From Lepidostoma basale (taxonomy: Eukaryota; Arthropoda; Insecta; Trichoptera; Lepidostomatidae): 64,000 nucleotides of DNA. The DNA is taken from the NCBI GenBank assembly GCA_022606425.2, contig JAHDVF020000582.1, forward strand, positions 112,247 to 176,246, given 5' to 3'. This document shows, one piece after another, positions 9,552-19,851 of this stretch; within the stretch, counting starts at the first letter, position 1, and the number at the start of each line of letters is the position of its first letter. The position numbers and the translations under genes are program-made. The notes beneath the pieces were generated by a model, which saw only the letters and a list, made by a program, of their open reading frames with translations, had not been told where the DNA came from and searched no databases.

Positions 9552-9845
9552 CATCAGTCATAAGCCGTCCAGTTTTGCCCATAGGCCTTCTATCCCGACT
9601 TCCATAACTCTCTATCCCTCACCATTTTGTGCCAATGATATCTTGCCATTTTTTTAAGGGTTAAGGGTCGCCACTCTAGGGTGCGTCTGGTTCACCAATC
9701 ATCTGTTGTCTTCACTATATGGTCGGCCTAATTACATTTCAAAGAAACTATTTTGCACGCTGCATCGGCAACTTTGATCCTTTCTCTGACTCATTGATTT
9801 CATTTTCTGTCTATAAAACTAATACTCAGCATCATATTGGCTTAA
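9552..9845 (-). pseudogene. LINE-C-like 3' end
   Basis: The plus strand shows ATCATCATCATCAGTCATAA followed by CCCATAGGCCTTC, the complement of the GGCCTATG hallmark and a 3' tail of GAT/ATG repeats seen in many insect non-LTR elements. The upstream part resembles the W-D-R region of such elements but is too worn to translate. Confidence 0.45.
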
Positions 9846-9847
9846 TT

Positions 9848-10310
9848 ATCAAATCAAATCAGTTTATTTCATCAATTACAAAAAAAATTACAAATTACAA
9901 AATTAAGGTTTAAGGCATCTATTGAGAACAGCTAAAATAATATATTGTATAAAGTATGCTACCAGAAACGCATGAGAGATGGTTTGACATTAGGAAGACA
10001 AGATACTCTCCAAAATCAAGAGTATTTGCTTTCTAAACGTACATTCACAAATATGAAAGACGTCGATCTCCGAGGAGACCACGTTCATTAGATTAATTGC
10101 ATTTTCCACCGGTGTTACCAGAGGCAGATTGGTTCTGGCGGCCAGTAGGTAAAACAATTGATGTTGCCGCTGTCGGAGATATTTATCAGGGACAAAAATC
10201 CGAACACCCTCCAGCACGGCCGAAGTCTCGAAATATCCCCTGAGTAATCTAAAGATATGGGTTACAAGATGCCCATCTTTTCGAATTATCAAATGAAAAA
10301 GCAATTTAAA
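9848..10310 (-). pseudogene. LINE-E 3' end (CR1/jockey-like)
   Basis: A minus-strand frame (9990-10304) contains LLRGYFETSAVLEGVRIFVP, RQRQHQLFYLLAARTNLPLV and SSEIDVFHICECTFRKQ. This is the familiar C-terminal signature of jockey/CR1-type polyproteins (LF-VP-ARTN, then a DIF motif). The 3' untranslated part continues to 9848 and ends in TTGATTT repeats (complement of AATCAAATCAAATC). A homologous plus-strand copy is at 50985-51300. Confidence 0.75.
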
Positions 10311-11233
10311 AAATTGTCTCTAGCATTATGAGTAACGTTTGCTGAATATATGACAAACAAATGAAACAATTAATTGTTGGATATGTTTTTGTGGGTTAAC
10401 TCTATTGCGGAGCTGAACGCGCACCCTCATAACGTTTTACTAAATTGGCATACCCGAAGTATCCAAAACTCACAAACTCGTTAAAATTTCTATCAAACAT
10501 AGTTTGAAAACAGGTTATACGATCCTTGAGTTTAAGTCAAGTTGGTATTGCCGCCGCGTCACGTATCCAGCTTATTAAAACCAACGCGGAACACGAAAAT
10601 TTGAATGCAGTAGCAAACGATGCACTAATTATTCTGTCCAGAAACTACCGCTCGTAAATTCGGTGAAAGCTCTCCATCTCGTTATATTCTGACTCTATGG
10701 TACTTCTATATGGGTTAATTTTATTTTTGATACTGTTAAAATTTCACGAGAAGGATTGTGGTTCCAACCCTTATGCATAGAAGCGAAGCATGGATGAGAA
10801 CTATTATAAATATCTATCAAACTACTGAACATGATCGCTTCGTAGATCGCCGACTTTCTTATTAGTGAAAGTACGTTCAGTAGACAAATACTTTTTACTT
10901 TAGAGAGTATATTGAATTCCTAATGTCTAACCATTTCCCATGCGTACCTGGTATTAAATATGAATGTGTTACCTGTTATTTAAATTGTTTTCAGTAGATG
11001 ACTTAAAATTAAACATTTGTTTGTTATACCTTGGAGAAATAAACTAAGCATAGCATAGAACTGGCAAAAAAGTATGTGAACTAAATAAAAGTGGTACAGT
11101 TTCAGATATTATTGCAGATCGCTTCTCCAGGCTAATTCTTATATACTCGTACCATATATATTGTGAGTAAATTATGTCCACTTCTATCTGATTAGGAAAA
11201 CTCTTCTGCTTATATCTTTAAAATGTTTTTTTA
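10311..11233. other. unique DNA with a short reverse-transcriptase relic
   Basis: At about 10748-10800 the plus strand encodes RIVVPTLMHRSEAWM, matching the VLLPTLMYGSEAW block of LINE-A just after the reverse-transcriptase domain. The rest has no open frame or repeat that I recognise. Confidence 0.5.
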
Positions 11234-11765
11234 TATCCAAAAAAGCTAAAATGGCAGTGCACAATGGTGTTCTTGTACTGAATCTTATGTGTGAAAGCGA
11301 AACATGGAATTGGCAAAAGAAGGATGACAGTTGAATAAATGCAGTAGATATGAGATCTCTTAGACAAATTAGTGGATACTCTGTGTATGATAGAGTGTCG
11401 AATGAAAATCTAAGAAGTGAATGTGGTGCGTATGATGGTGTTATGAACAAAATAATGAAAGGATCATTAAGATGGTTTGGACATATGGAAAGAATGAATG
11501 AAGGAAGAATGGTTAAAAAGTTTTATGTTAACGATGTAATTGGAACCAGAAATAGAGGAAGACCGAGGAAAACGTGGCACGATCAAATAAATCAAATATT
11601 TAATGTCGGCCATGTGAGGAGTCAGAGAAATCGACGCGCGTGGATGACACGATGTTTGAATGTTGAGGAAGCGAGAGAAATATGTCAGGAAAGCAAAGTG
11701 TGGACGTCTATTTTTTCTGCCTACCCCTTCGGAGAGATGGCGTGATGGTAAGTTAAGATTTTAAT
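11234..11765 (+). pseudogene. LINE-A C-terminal fragment with tail
   Basis: From KKAKMAVHNGVLVLNLMCES through INAVDMRSLRQISGYSVYDR, SLRWFGHMERMNEG, GRPRKTWHDQIN and AREICQESKVW to a stop at 11743-11745, then GCGTGATGGTAAGTTAAG. This is the region after the reverse-transcriptase motifs of an RTE-like non-LTR retrotransposon. One TGA stop interrupts it at about 11333; downstream 131 codons are open. The RT domain itself is missing, as expected for 5'-truncated insertions. Confidence 0.8.
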
Positions 11766-12179
11766 ATCTTTTCATAATGAAAAAATCAATGGGGGTAGAT
11801 TCATTGGGTTTGTGTATCTTTTCCATGCAATCACACCGATGATGGATAGGCCCCGTGAAGGGGTGATGGGTCTACGCGTCAAGAGCTGCGATAGCCACTT
11901 GATTGATCTGAGCGCGAATACCTTTATATTACATTATGTAGGTATAAAAGTCCATTATTGTTATGTATTCAGAAAAAAATATTTCCAAAATATCGCAATG
12001 GTATGCACAGTGCAAAAGTGAAATCTTCATACACTTCCTACAATGTGACCAAAAATCTTTACATTGAGGTTAAAACGTTACATATTGTGCATTCTCATAA
12101 AGAAGTAAAAAACCGAAACTGTTAATAATTTAGTGGTGATTCTTATATGTTATTTATCAATGCAATATAATAAATTTAC
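11766..12179. other. no gene recognised
   Basis: A GC-balanced stretch near 11830-11910 stands out slightly but gives no known protein in any frame. The rest is AT-rich. Confidence 0.35.
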
Positions 12180-12405
12180 ATCTTCCTTCACCATCCAGAG
12201 GAAGACCTAGGAACACATGGATGATTTAGTGCAATAGATTCTTCCGAAAAAATGGCTTGAGTAAGGGCAATACTCAGAACCTTGCGAGGTACAGCCAGAG
12301 ATCGAAAAGAGCCGACCCCTACAGTCAATACAGACAGTGAGTTGGGACAGCGCCAGGAAGAAGAACAGGAAGAAGATATGTAATCTGCATATTCCTGACA
12401 ATTAT
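12180..12405 (+). pseudogene. non-LTR retrotransposon C-terminal relic
   Basis: The plus strand reads SRGRPRNTWM, then NGLSKGNTQNLARYSQRSKR and ADP, then a stretch ending in AAGAAGAACAGGAAGAAGAT. The GRPRNTW and ARDR-W-like elements mark the end of an RTE-like polyprotein. A second trace of the same end (AGATCCGACCCCAACAGC, GGACAGTG-TTGGGACAG) occurs at 25745-25800. Confidence 0.5.
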
Positions 12406-12636
12406 CTGTGGGTGCGAAAGCATAATGTTTCCCACAGTTCAACTTATAAGTCAAAGCTTCCAAATATTGCTAAACCACATTGAATTACTCAAACTGAAAG
12501 TTAACGCGTATGTAAAATTAATATAAATTTAAACGTCTGTTTTCTAAAAGATTCATTATAATATAATATATTTAAAAGGAATTGCGTTCTTTTTCACAAA
12601 CCAATACACATTAAAAAAAAAAAAAAATTAAGTCTA
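12406..12636. other. AT-rich DNA with a dispersed-repeat trace
   Basis: The complement of AGAAAACAGACGTTTAAA lies near 12527-12547, matching the dispersed repeat at 3500 and 58530. An A run at 12614-12627 precedes the SINE-1 copy. Confidence 0.4.
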
Positions 12637-12915
12637 ACATCTTTGCTGGTTCATGGGATGCCACTTGTTCATTGAATGTTGTAGTTTCCCGTTGTTTTTT
12701 ACATGTTTGTATAAAGTCAGGTTATTTGAACCGAATTACTTCGTATACAACATATTAGGTATTGATTATCATGACATGTGATAATAGTAAGTCTATCGCC
12801 ATTTTTATAGTCACGTAAATTCTACCAGACCAGATTTTGTTCACACCTACATCGCCAGGAATCGAACCCGAGACCTTCGGTGCGCTATTGCAACTCTACC
12901 ACGAAGGCCAGCTGG
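12637..12915 (-). mobile_element. SINE-1 copy
   Basis: The minus strand carries the tRNA-like head with a B-box-like CGGGTTCGATTCCTGGCG (complement of 12852-12869), an A-box-like region in CTTCGTGGTAGAGTTGC, and the same body and long 3' region as the copy at 5460-5790. Confidence 0.8.
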
Positions 12916-13555
12916 TATGTAATTACAAAAAAAATTATCTATTTGTTTGCAGCCTTTCGTTAATAAAGCAAATTAACTGTTTTTGTGTGAAAAGTGTTTC
13001 GTGGGCACCTACATGAAGCAATTTAGGCTGAATAATGTATTTCGATCAAAGCTTTTCACATGAATGTAGACAATCTAGATAGGGTGTAATTTGTGATTTG
13101 ATCGCGTGAATGTTGCATTAGAAGGCTTTAATTACGCGGTCGCGTGCGGGTGCCTATTTAGAAATAGTTTTCCCGCTAACTGCTCAATGACAATGGTAAA
13201 ATGTTTAAAATCCTTCACATGCCTAATTTGTATGAGTAATATCACATGCGCATTTGAATTTGAAATAAATAAAACAGAATGTATTAAAATTATACAATAT
13301 AATTTTTTTGTCCTTAGATATTTGACTCATGTTATCCACGGTATCATACCAATGATTTTAAATCAATAAATAAACAGCTAAGCTCTCGGTGTACAATTCG
13401 AAACATTGACTGGAAAGTTTGAATGATTTGTGTTTTTTTATGTTTGATCTGTTTTGCATTTCTAATTAATTGGTGATGGTGATTGATTTTCTTGTTAAAG
13501 TCTTTTTTGGTGAATAATGAGAAAAGGAATTACACACATTTGAAACTAGAAGAAG
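12916..13555. other. no gene recognised
   Basis: An 87-codon frame (13106-13369, plus) has a Cys-rich stretch but no recognisable family. No splice-site or promoter evidence supports it. Confidence 0.3.
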
Positions 13556-13775
13556 AATAATTGGATAGGTCATCCTTGGCAGAGGGGTTAGAGCTCTGAC
13601 TGCCATACCGAATGTCCCGGGTTCGATTCCCGGCGATGGCAGTGTGAATAAAATAACGATAGATAAGCTTCCTATCACATGTCACGAGATCTAAAAACAT
13701 AATATTGTATACAGTAATTGGGTTTAAACAACCTGTGGTACAAAAAATGCCGTTTTTTAAAACTGTAGTAGACTA
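13556..13775 (+). mobile_element. SINE-1 copy, plus orientation
   Basis: A tRNA-like head is well kept: A-box-like TTGGCAGAGGGGTTAGAGC near 13576-13594 and B-box GGGTTCGATTCCC at 13619-13631. These are RNA polymerase III internal promoter elements. The body (GATAGATAAGC, then CACATGTCACGAG) and the GTATACAGTAATTGGGTTTAAACAACC region follow. A functional tRNA is unlikely because the acceptor stem does not close. Confidence 0.8.
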
Positions 13776-13879
13776 GTAGAGTAGTAAAGCTGTTGAATAG
13801 GTTAAGATAAATAAATAACTCTTTCAAACGTGAATTTTTAAACATCGGATTTGATGTATTAAGTAATCAAGAACAACAA

Positions 13880-13987
13880 AATAAAATCGCCACATTTCTC
13901 TATCCTGGCACACCTCTCTGGCTTCCTCCACATTCATACAACGAGTCATACACGCACGTCGATTCTTTCGACTTCTAATATGACCAA
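13880..13987 (-). pseudogene. LINE-A 3' part, split by a DNA transposon
   Basis: The minus strand reads HIRSRKNRRACMTRCMNVEEAREVCQDREMW. It is continued upstream by the fragment at 15964-16180; together they make one LINE-A copy interrupted by the element at 13988-15963. The last 8 bases, ATGACCAA (13980-13987), are duplicated on the other side of the insertion. Confidence 0.85.
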
Positions 13988-15963
13988 TAGGGTGTCCCTT
14001 ATTTTTCAAAGTTTTAATTTTACAACGCATAGGCTACTGTTTTATTCATTTGGGCCTAAAACATCCGAAACCAATTTTTTTCCTTATTCGGAACAGTGTA
14101 ACCCGTGCCGACTTGCGCGCAAAGATGTCCCATACAAATTGCGTCACAGGAGCGGCGCGTTGTCGTTGTTATTAGCATTTAGTTTCGGCTTATCGGGTAG
14201 GAACCATGGATTGTTTTATATTTCAAAGATGTCAGTAGAACTAAGAAGCAATTAAAAAAGTATTTTCTTGGTTGGTGAAGTAAATCATCAAATAACAGGT
14301 GCAAACAACTATCTAATCATCAAGTTCTCGCAGTTCTATTTTTCAAAATACGTGAAGTTAATTTGACTGTGAATGAAAGCGCAAATCTTGTCATTCTGGA
14401 GTCCAATATATTCTGAAAAAAGGCTAGAATACCTACCAGAGCTGTTCGTAATTATGTTAAGAAGTTAGTGGATCTTTATCAGGTCTGACGAGAACTGCAA
14501 AAAATAGCAAGAAGATTCAGGGCTTACATAGGCGCCGCGAAGAGAACTTTCAACTTGAATTAGATAATTTATTCGATATCGCACACGCCGATGCTCTTGA
14601 ATGTGCTATGATACGACAGCATCATATACAGGATACTTGAACGGAGCTTGTAGGCAAAAACTAGAAGGAGGTTTGTTATTCTTTGCTGGCCGCCATCATG
14701 TATAAGAACTGATGCTCAAAAGTGCGTTTGAATCGCAAAATCGATTGTACGAGATGATTATAGGGAACTCATATTGAGCATGCTATTGTTTTTCTGGGTG
14801 GAGGCAATGAAAATAAAATAAACAGACCTGCTGGCCCAATGCATCAAGCACGATGGATAGCAAGAGCTATTTACTCCTAAAAAATACGTTTGCTGCAGTC
14901 CCAGTTTAAAATGTGCGCTAAGGACAAACAAGCTTTACCAGATGTTTGTTTATTTATTGTGTCAGTTTATGTAAAGCCCTGGCTTGAATGTAGTTTGGCA
15001 ATAAAAGCTCCAAATGAAGATTTTTGTTTTTTAAAGATCTTAAAAGATTACGAAGAAGTTGACGATTTCCAAAGCGGCTTTAAACAAGTTCAGTCAACAT
15101 TTGTGGTACTTGTCAGAGGAAATAGCCGTCCTTTTAATTTTTGATGACAACGTTGATGAGCAAACCTAAGGAAACATTGTAGAAATCTTAAAAAAATAAA
15201 GTTTAGGTGAATCGGGAAAGAGATATGTTCCATCGAAGGAACAGATGTCTGGCTTTCTATATGGTACGTAAGTAGTGTTTAATCTGGTATTTAATTTAGA
15301 ACTAATTTGTTTTATTTATAGGTACTACAAGTATTTGTTATCTTGTTTTATGGAAATCTTAGAGTGATTTTGTTTCTGTAAAGAGAAAAGATTTATTTTC
15401 ACAACTAAAACATGATAGTAATTTCCTCAAAGAAATTGTATCTTCATAGAAAGATAGCGCGACGTTTGTGGAAGTTAAAAAGAAGGTTACTAGCTTAAAA
15501 GCAGTAAATGACACAGCTGAAAGAGCTGTTAATCTTATGACAGACTTTCATGGTTTGACTACCGCAGATGAAGAACATAAGCAGTTTATATTATGTTGTG
15601 TGCAAGAACATAGAAAAATTTACCCAGACTGTAAAAAAAGAGATTTTGAAGAGGAAATATCCAAGTAAATAAATATAAAGTTGGATCTTTTTTGATGATT
15701 ACAAGAAGAACATTATATAAATATGTGTTTTCATCAATATTTATCTAACATAGTGGTTTTATGTGATCATCTAAAACTACATTTAAGAGACACTTAAATC
15801 ACCTATTTTTTAAAACTTTGAGGGCAAGTCGGCACGGGTTAGAATTAACGTAGGAAGTTGAAATTCTGTATTTGAGTAACTAGTAGACTATTAAACATAA
15901 TTAGGGGGTATGCGTTTCAATAATCCAAAAAATTTTTTTTTTGCCCATATAAGGGACACCCTA
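13988..15963 (+). mobile_element. 1976-bp TIR DNA transposon with 8-bp target duplication
   Basis: The ends are TAGGGTGTCCCTTAT (13988-14002) and its exact complement (15949-15963). The flanking 8-mer ATGACCAA occurs at 13980-13987 and 15964-15971 and reconstitutes the LINE-A sequence when the element is removed. Subterminal inverted repeats with ACCCGTGCCGACTTGC lie near 14101 and 15827. The 8-bp duplication and a TAGGG start fit hAT-type elements, but I do not see a hAT C-terminal domain in the coding relic, so the superfamily stays open. Confidence 0.9.
14400..15670 (+). pseudogene. broken coding region of the TIR transposon
   Basis: Plus-strand pieces in shifting frames read as one family: KARIPTRAVRNYVKKLVDLY (14425-14484), ENFQLELDNLFDIAHADALE (14543-14602), GPMHQARWIARAIYS (about 14834), an 84-codon open stretch at 14890-15144 with YVKPWLECSLAIKAPNEDFC, then ESGKRYVPSKEQMSGF (15210-15260), and 66 codons at 15468-15668 with VNDTAERAVNLM and QEHRKIYPDCKK. 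I believe this resembles an uncharacterised protein family seen in many insect and cnidarian genomes. Several stops and frameshifts make it non-functional. The family name and catalytic residues cannot be assigned by eye. Confidence 0.65.
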
Positions 15964-16180
15964 ATGACCAACCTTTAAAATTTGATTAATTTGGTCATGC
16001 CATGTTTTCCTCGGTCTGCCACGACTCCGTACTCCATTTACATCATTAACGTATACTTTCTTAACCATTCTTTCTCCATCCATGCGCTCCATATGTCCGA
16101 ACCAACGCAGCGATCCTTTCTTAATTTTGGTCATAATACCTTCTTCCGCTTTACATTTCTTTCTGAATAAAATCTTCTTC
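15964..16180 (-). pseudogene. LINE-A 5' portion of the split copy
   Basis: A minus-strand frame gives EEGIMTKIKKGSLRWFGHME, RMVKKVYVNDVNGVRSRGRP and RKTWHDQINQILKVGH, and its reading continues at 13979 after the transposon. The frame is open across the retained part. It abuts LINE-B sequence at about 16180. Confidence 0.85.
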
Positions 16181-16400
16181 TTCACTTTTGGTAGACTCTG
16201 GAGTCTGTTATTTCAGGCGGGTTCTCTTGAGATGCTGAATTCCAGCTTTCTCTCCACCGTTTCGGGGGTCTTCCTGGTCGGCGTTGTCCGTTTGGCGTTC
16301 CATGGAGAGCTATGTGTGGTACCCTATTTGAGCTCATCCTTTCTACGTGTTGATGCCAGTATCGCCGTCTTTGACGTCCCCATCTGACCACATCTTTGAC
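16181..16400 (-). pseudogene. LINE-B C-terminal fragment
   Basis: An open minus-strand frame reads MVRWGRQRRRYWHQHVERMS, then GTPNGQRRPGRPPKRWRESW and ends with a short GAAGAAGAT tail at about 16172. It matches the C-terminus of the ORF at 23803-25329. The LINE-A copy follows directly in the same orientation, so one inserted at or beside the GAA tail of the other. Confidence 0.8.
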
Positions 16401-17060
16401 CTCGCAAATTTCTCGGAATGATGAAATAAAATATCTAATAAATTATTTCAGTTATATCGTAGAAAATATATGTTTTAGCCAGTTAATATACAGTCTCTAA
16501 CAGAAACTAATCCGTCTTTTTATTTTTTATACTTTAACTTGTGCACCGTGTAAAATCTTAAAACTTAGTATTCACTATGTTAGTGGCATGTTTAGGAGCA
16601 AATTATCCCCTTGCCACTATATTTCAGATACGGTACGAATACAAAGGAGTACTGTAGCATAGAAGTATTTACAGCAGGTACGAGTACAAAGGTCCTGCAT
16701 CGAGAGCGGTTTGGTTCCCGGGGAGAACCAGGAATTAACCATACGACCACAGGACTCTGTCCCGAACAATCCCCTGTCTTAAGCAGGACATCGCTCGTCG
16801 TTGGAACAGTATCCATTTACTCTCCGTTAGAATGGTTGCTATAAACAGAATGCCCTTTTAAATTTGAAATATATTATCGAGAAAACCATATAATCTTTAA
16901 AGTTCATATCGTTTTCCCAATGATTAAGGTGTAAAGTCTTCGAAAAATGTCGAGAAAAATAAACTAAATAGTGGAAAAAACAGTGTTTTCATTCATAAAA
17001 AAATGTCAATCTAATAGAATTTCACGTTGTTATCACCTAAACTTTATCTAAAAATATTAA
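16401..17060. other. unique DNA with a GC-balanced patch
   Basis: Positions 16600-16850 are GC-balanced and open in both directions (77 and 74 codons), but no protein family is recognised. The patch contains GGTTCCCGGGGAGAACC, a near-palindrome that may form a hairpin. Confidence 0.3.
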
Positions 17061-17069
17061 ATAGTCGAT

Positions 17070-17430
17070 TGTGTAGGTAAAATGTCTCATATTTAGGTCA
17101 TGTGCTAAGGGAAGAAATACTCGTACACCGCCTCCTTCGGCTGATAATCTTGGGAAAAACAAAGGGACGGCGGGGAATTGGCAGAAGGCAGGTGTCCTGG
17201 AAGGTTGCGAAATGTAAGAGAGTAGACATGAATGCGACACGAATGTTTCCTGCATGATGTATTGGAAGGAATGGTCGAGGAATCGTTTGGCAGAGGACGA
17301 CCTCACCAGAAGTACCTAGACCAGATTTGCCGAGATATGGGCTGCACCTCTTATGCGGAGTTGAAGAGAGCCTTGCTGCAGACCAATCATAAGATTGAGA
17401 CCGGAGAAGAAGACATAGTCGATTAAAATA
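17070..17430 (+). pseudogene. chimeric retrotransposon C-terminus
   Basis: The first part (17075-17220) encodes KMSHI--GHVLREE, then LGKTKGRRGIGRRQVSW, like LINE-D at 31962-32340. The second (17240-17426) encodes FLHDVLEGMVEESFGRGRPH, QKYLDQICRDMGCTSYAELK and stops at 17424-17426, which is the end of a different RTE-like element. The switch occurs near 17230. Neither half has its reverse-transcriptase domain. Confidence 0.6.
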
Positions 17431-17716
17431 TTTGATTACTAATATGTGTAATTTAATAACTTGTTTTTTTAAATGGTTATTTTTCTTCCAAAATTTTTTG
17501 AAAACATGATGTTGTTTATAGATTACATTATATTAAATAAAAATTGTCCACTCTCCTAAGATAAGAAAAACTTTAATATGACTCACTATTTCTGTGTCAT
17601 TTTTATTAAAAACATAAACAAGTGTTTTTGATGTTATATAAATAGTTAAATTTCATTTATATATTCGGGTGGCAAGCTATGACATGCGTTAACTTCGTTC
17701 AAAAATTAAATTTTGC
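17431..17716. other. AT-rich DNA, no gene seen
   Basis: No repeat or frame recognised. Confidence 0.4.
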
Positions 17717-17720
17717 TTAA

Positions 17721-17944
17721 CCCCTATAGTGCGGTTAACTAAATTTGAAGTTCAAAAAGATGCTTTGAACTGCGGCAGACTACATTTACAGCACATCTTT
17801 AAATGTATTTAATAAACCTTTATAATTTAATTTTTAGTACTAACTTGTACGTAATATTGTGATAATCTGGGACTATCTGTTTTAGCTGCAAATGTAGTCA
17901 ACCGCAATTTTTTAACTGCAAATCAGCCAGCCGCGCAATGGGGG
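17721..17944. mobile_element. piggyBac-like MITE, TTAA flanks
   Basis: TTAA at 17717-17720 and 17945-17948 bracket a 224-bp element. Its ends are CCCCTATAGTGCGG and the complement of CCCCCATTGCGCGG, 11 of 14 matching. Subterminal inverted repeats GACTACATTTACAGC (17787-17801) and GCTGCAAATGTAGTC (17885-17899) lie inside. TTAA target sites and CCC-starting ends are diagnostic of the piggyBac superfamily. There is no ORF, so it is non-autonomous. Confidence 0.8.
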
Positions 17945-17948
17945 TTAA

Positions 17949-18790
17949 AATATGGCGTGAACGTTAAAATTTATTGTGTTTTTTTTCTATTAGCACTCAC
18001 GTATATCGTGAGAAAACAGCATTAATAAAAAAATCACTTTTCAATGGTTAATCTCTCATTTTTACAATTACTCACCAATAAACGTGTCAACAGCTTACAC
18101 AAAAGCGTGTCTGAGAGCAAAATAACGAGAAAAAATCATAAGAAATACTTTCAAAAGGTTCAGCGGTATAATTCCTCAAGTCACTTGGAAATAATCGATC
18201 TCTCGCCAAGAGAACAATTCAAATACTCAATTTTAATTGGTCGAATAATATTCTCTATAATCACGCCCCGGCTTAGACCCGAACGGCTCTCAAAGGACAA
18301 GGGCCGAAATGAGACAAAGTGGAAAAATCCAATCCCGTACTTAAAGCGATGGTTTTTTGTCGGTTTACAGCCCAATCGCACTTGATGCGTTTCAAAAAAC
18401 GCGGCAAAACAAAATCACGCAAAACACTTGAAACCCTTATAACATTATCCTATTAAAAGTATTTATTTTGAAAATAACAGCGTAGAATTTAAGATGAGTT
18501 TACTCTGCCGTTCCGCTAACAGCTCCGTTTGCGAATGGTTTCTTATCCGGTTTCCCGGTTAATTTATCACATCAAGATATATTCTTTCTTTTGTTCTGAA
18601 AATTGATTATTTTTCTATTTTTTCCATCGTAAAGCCAGATAATCCTGTTTTGTTTGCCTCCTCGAATAATTACATCTAATTTTTTTCGGGCTTTTGTAAG
18701 TTCTCTCGAAATACGGGGCTTATAAGTTGGGGGGAAATGAACACATTTGTCTAATTCATTTTATAAGGAAAGTGTTATATATAATATTAT
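17949..18790. other. unique DNA with an unrecognised 113-codon frame
   Basis: A plus-strand frame at 18044-18385 is open for 113 codons and basic in composition, with a GC-balanced second half (18260-18400). I recognise no domain. The overlapping minus frame (18181-18381) is also open, so coding is not demonstrated. Confidence 0.3.
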
Positions 18791-18797
18791 TTTTTTG

Positions 18798-18995
18798 GAT
18801 AATCAAATGATATTACTAAAATCTCTTGATGTAAGTTTTTTGTATATAATAATTAAATAAAACGATATTTTTTTAAATACCTACTTCCACTTTTGTCTTT
18901 ATTTCGACAGCGACCGGTATCGCCAGGCTCGCTGTCGAAATAAAGACAAAAGTGGGAGTAGTTAAAAAACATATTTTTATTTAATTATTATATAT
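18798..18995. mobile_element. shortened copy of the 6.9-kb foldback element
   Basis: The left 46 bp (TAATCAAATGATATTACTAA onward) and the arm start (AATTAAATAAAACGAT, CTTCCACTTTTGTCTTTATT) match 6867-6970. Here the two arms meet almost directly: the CGACAGCGACCGGTATCGCC block is followed at once by its inverted partner, giving a compact palindrome at about 18888-18960. The central 300 bp of the longer copy are missing. Confidence 0.75.
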
Positions 18996-19402
18996 AATTT
19001 TATACAGAAAACGGTATTTAAAGTAATTTATTAAATTTAGATAATCCGTTGTTTTTGCCGAAAAACTATTGTATAATACATAATTAAGTGTTTTAATTTT
19101 GAAGCATTGTTATTATTGTAATACATATCATAATTTATTAATTAATTACTATGATATTGTCGCGACATCTATTTATCCAACTTATGTTAAAAAACTAAAC
19201 TATCCCATGTTCAAAAGTTATCCCTCTGTTTTATTTTATTGTTATTTTTTTGTAAATTGAAAAGGGTTGTTACATAACCAAAAACATATGTGTGAAAAGT
19301 GTTGTAAAAATACTAAGTGCAGTTATATTTATTCAACAAAATTATCTCTCAGGTAAGTTGCATTGAAATGTTTAATAAAAAAATATTTTTATCATATATT
19401 TC
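18996..19402. other. AT-rich DNA, no gene seen
   Basis: No repeat family or coding frame is evident. A trace of PLE-like GTTACATAACC and GTGTTGTAAAAATACTAAGTG lies at 19269-19318. Confidence 0.35.
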
Positions 19403-19560
19403 ATCAAATAAATCAAATATTAAATTTCAGCCAAGTGAGAAGTCGGAGAAATCGACGTGCGTGCAAGACACGATGTGTGAATGATAAATCGAGAGAAGTT
19501 TGTTTGGCGATCCATTTTTTTAGCCTAACCCTTCGTGAAGACGGTGTGATGGTTACATAG
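19403..19560 (+). pseudogene. LINE-A 3' tip
   Basis: HQINQILNFSQVRSRRNRRA and CKTRCVND--REVC, then the GACGGTGTGATGGTTA end. It is joined downstream to sequence not seen in other LINE-A copies. Confidence 0.7.
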
Positions 19561-19850
19561 TTGTTTTTTTCTGATAATTTATTTAAACATTCTTCTCTGG
19601 CCGGATATGGACTGTCCGTGCACTCTGAGCACTTCACCGGGGTGACCGATCGTGGAAAATTGGCAACACTTTGTCTCCCTCCGACTCCGCTTGCGACTCA
19701 ACAATCGTAGTATAGTGGGGGCCCACCGCGTAGCTGAAGCTGTTTGCCGACGTCATGAAGTGCGTTCTGTTGCCCAGGTTCGTCATTGCTTTTTCGTCAA
19801 AAAGAAAAAAAGAAAGTGCCAGGGCATCGAGCGGATGTACGTGATCAGTA
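19561..19850. other. GC-balanced sequence of unknown origin
   Basis: Open on the plus strand (19652-20119 overlaps it) with an Arg-rich start. It may be part of the retroelement complex that includes 20280-20520, because both stand out by base composition, but no motif is recognised. Confidence 0.3.
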
Positions 19851-19851
19851 T

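Noticed and set aside
13570..13640. A plus-strand tRNA gene
   Set aside because: The B-box is perfect, but no acceptor stem forms and four other copies share the downstream body; it is SINE-1.
13988..15963. Firm assignment of the TIR transposon to hAT
   Set aside because: End sequence and duplication length fit, but the coding relic shows no hAT-specific domain by eye.
18044..18385. A real 113-codon host gene
   Set aside because: No recognised domain, overlapping open frames on both strands and no splice or promoter signals; left as an unassigned frame.
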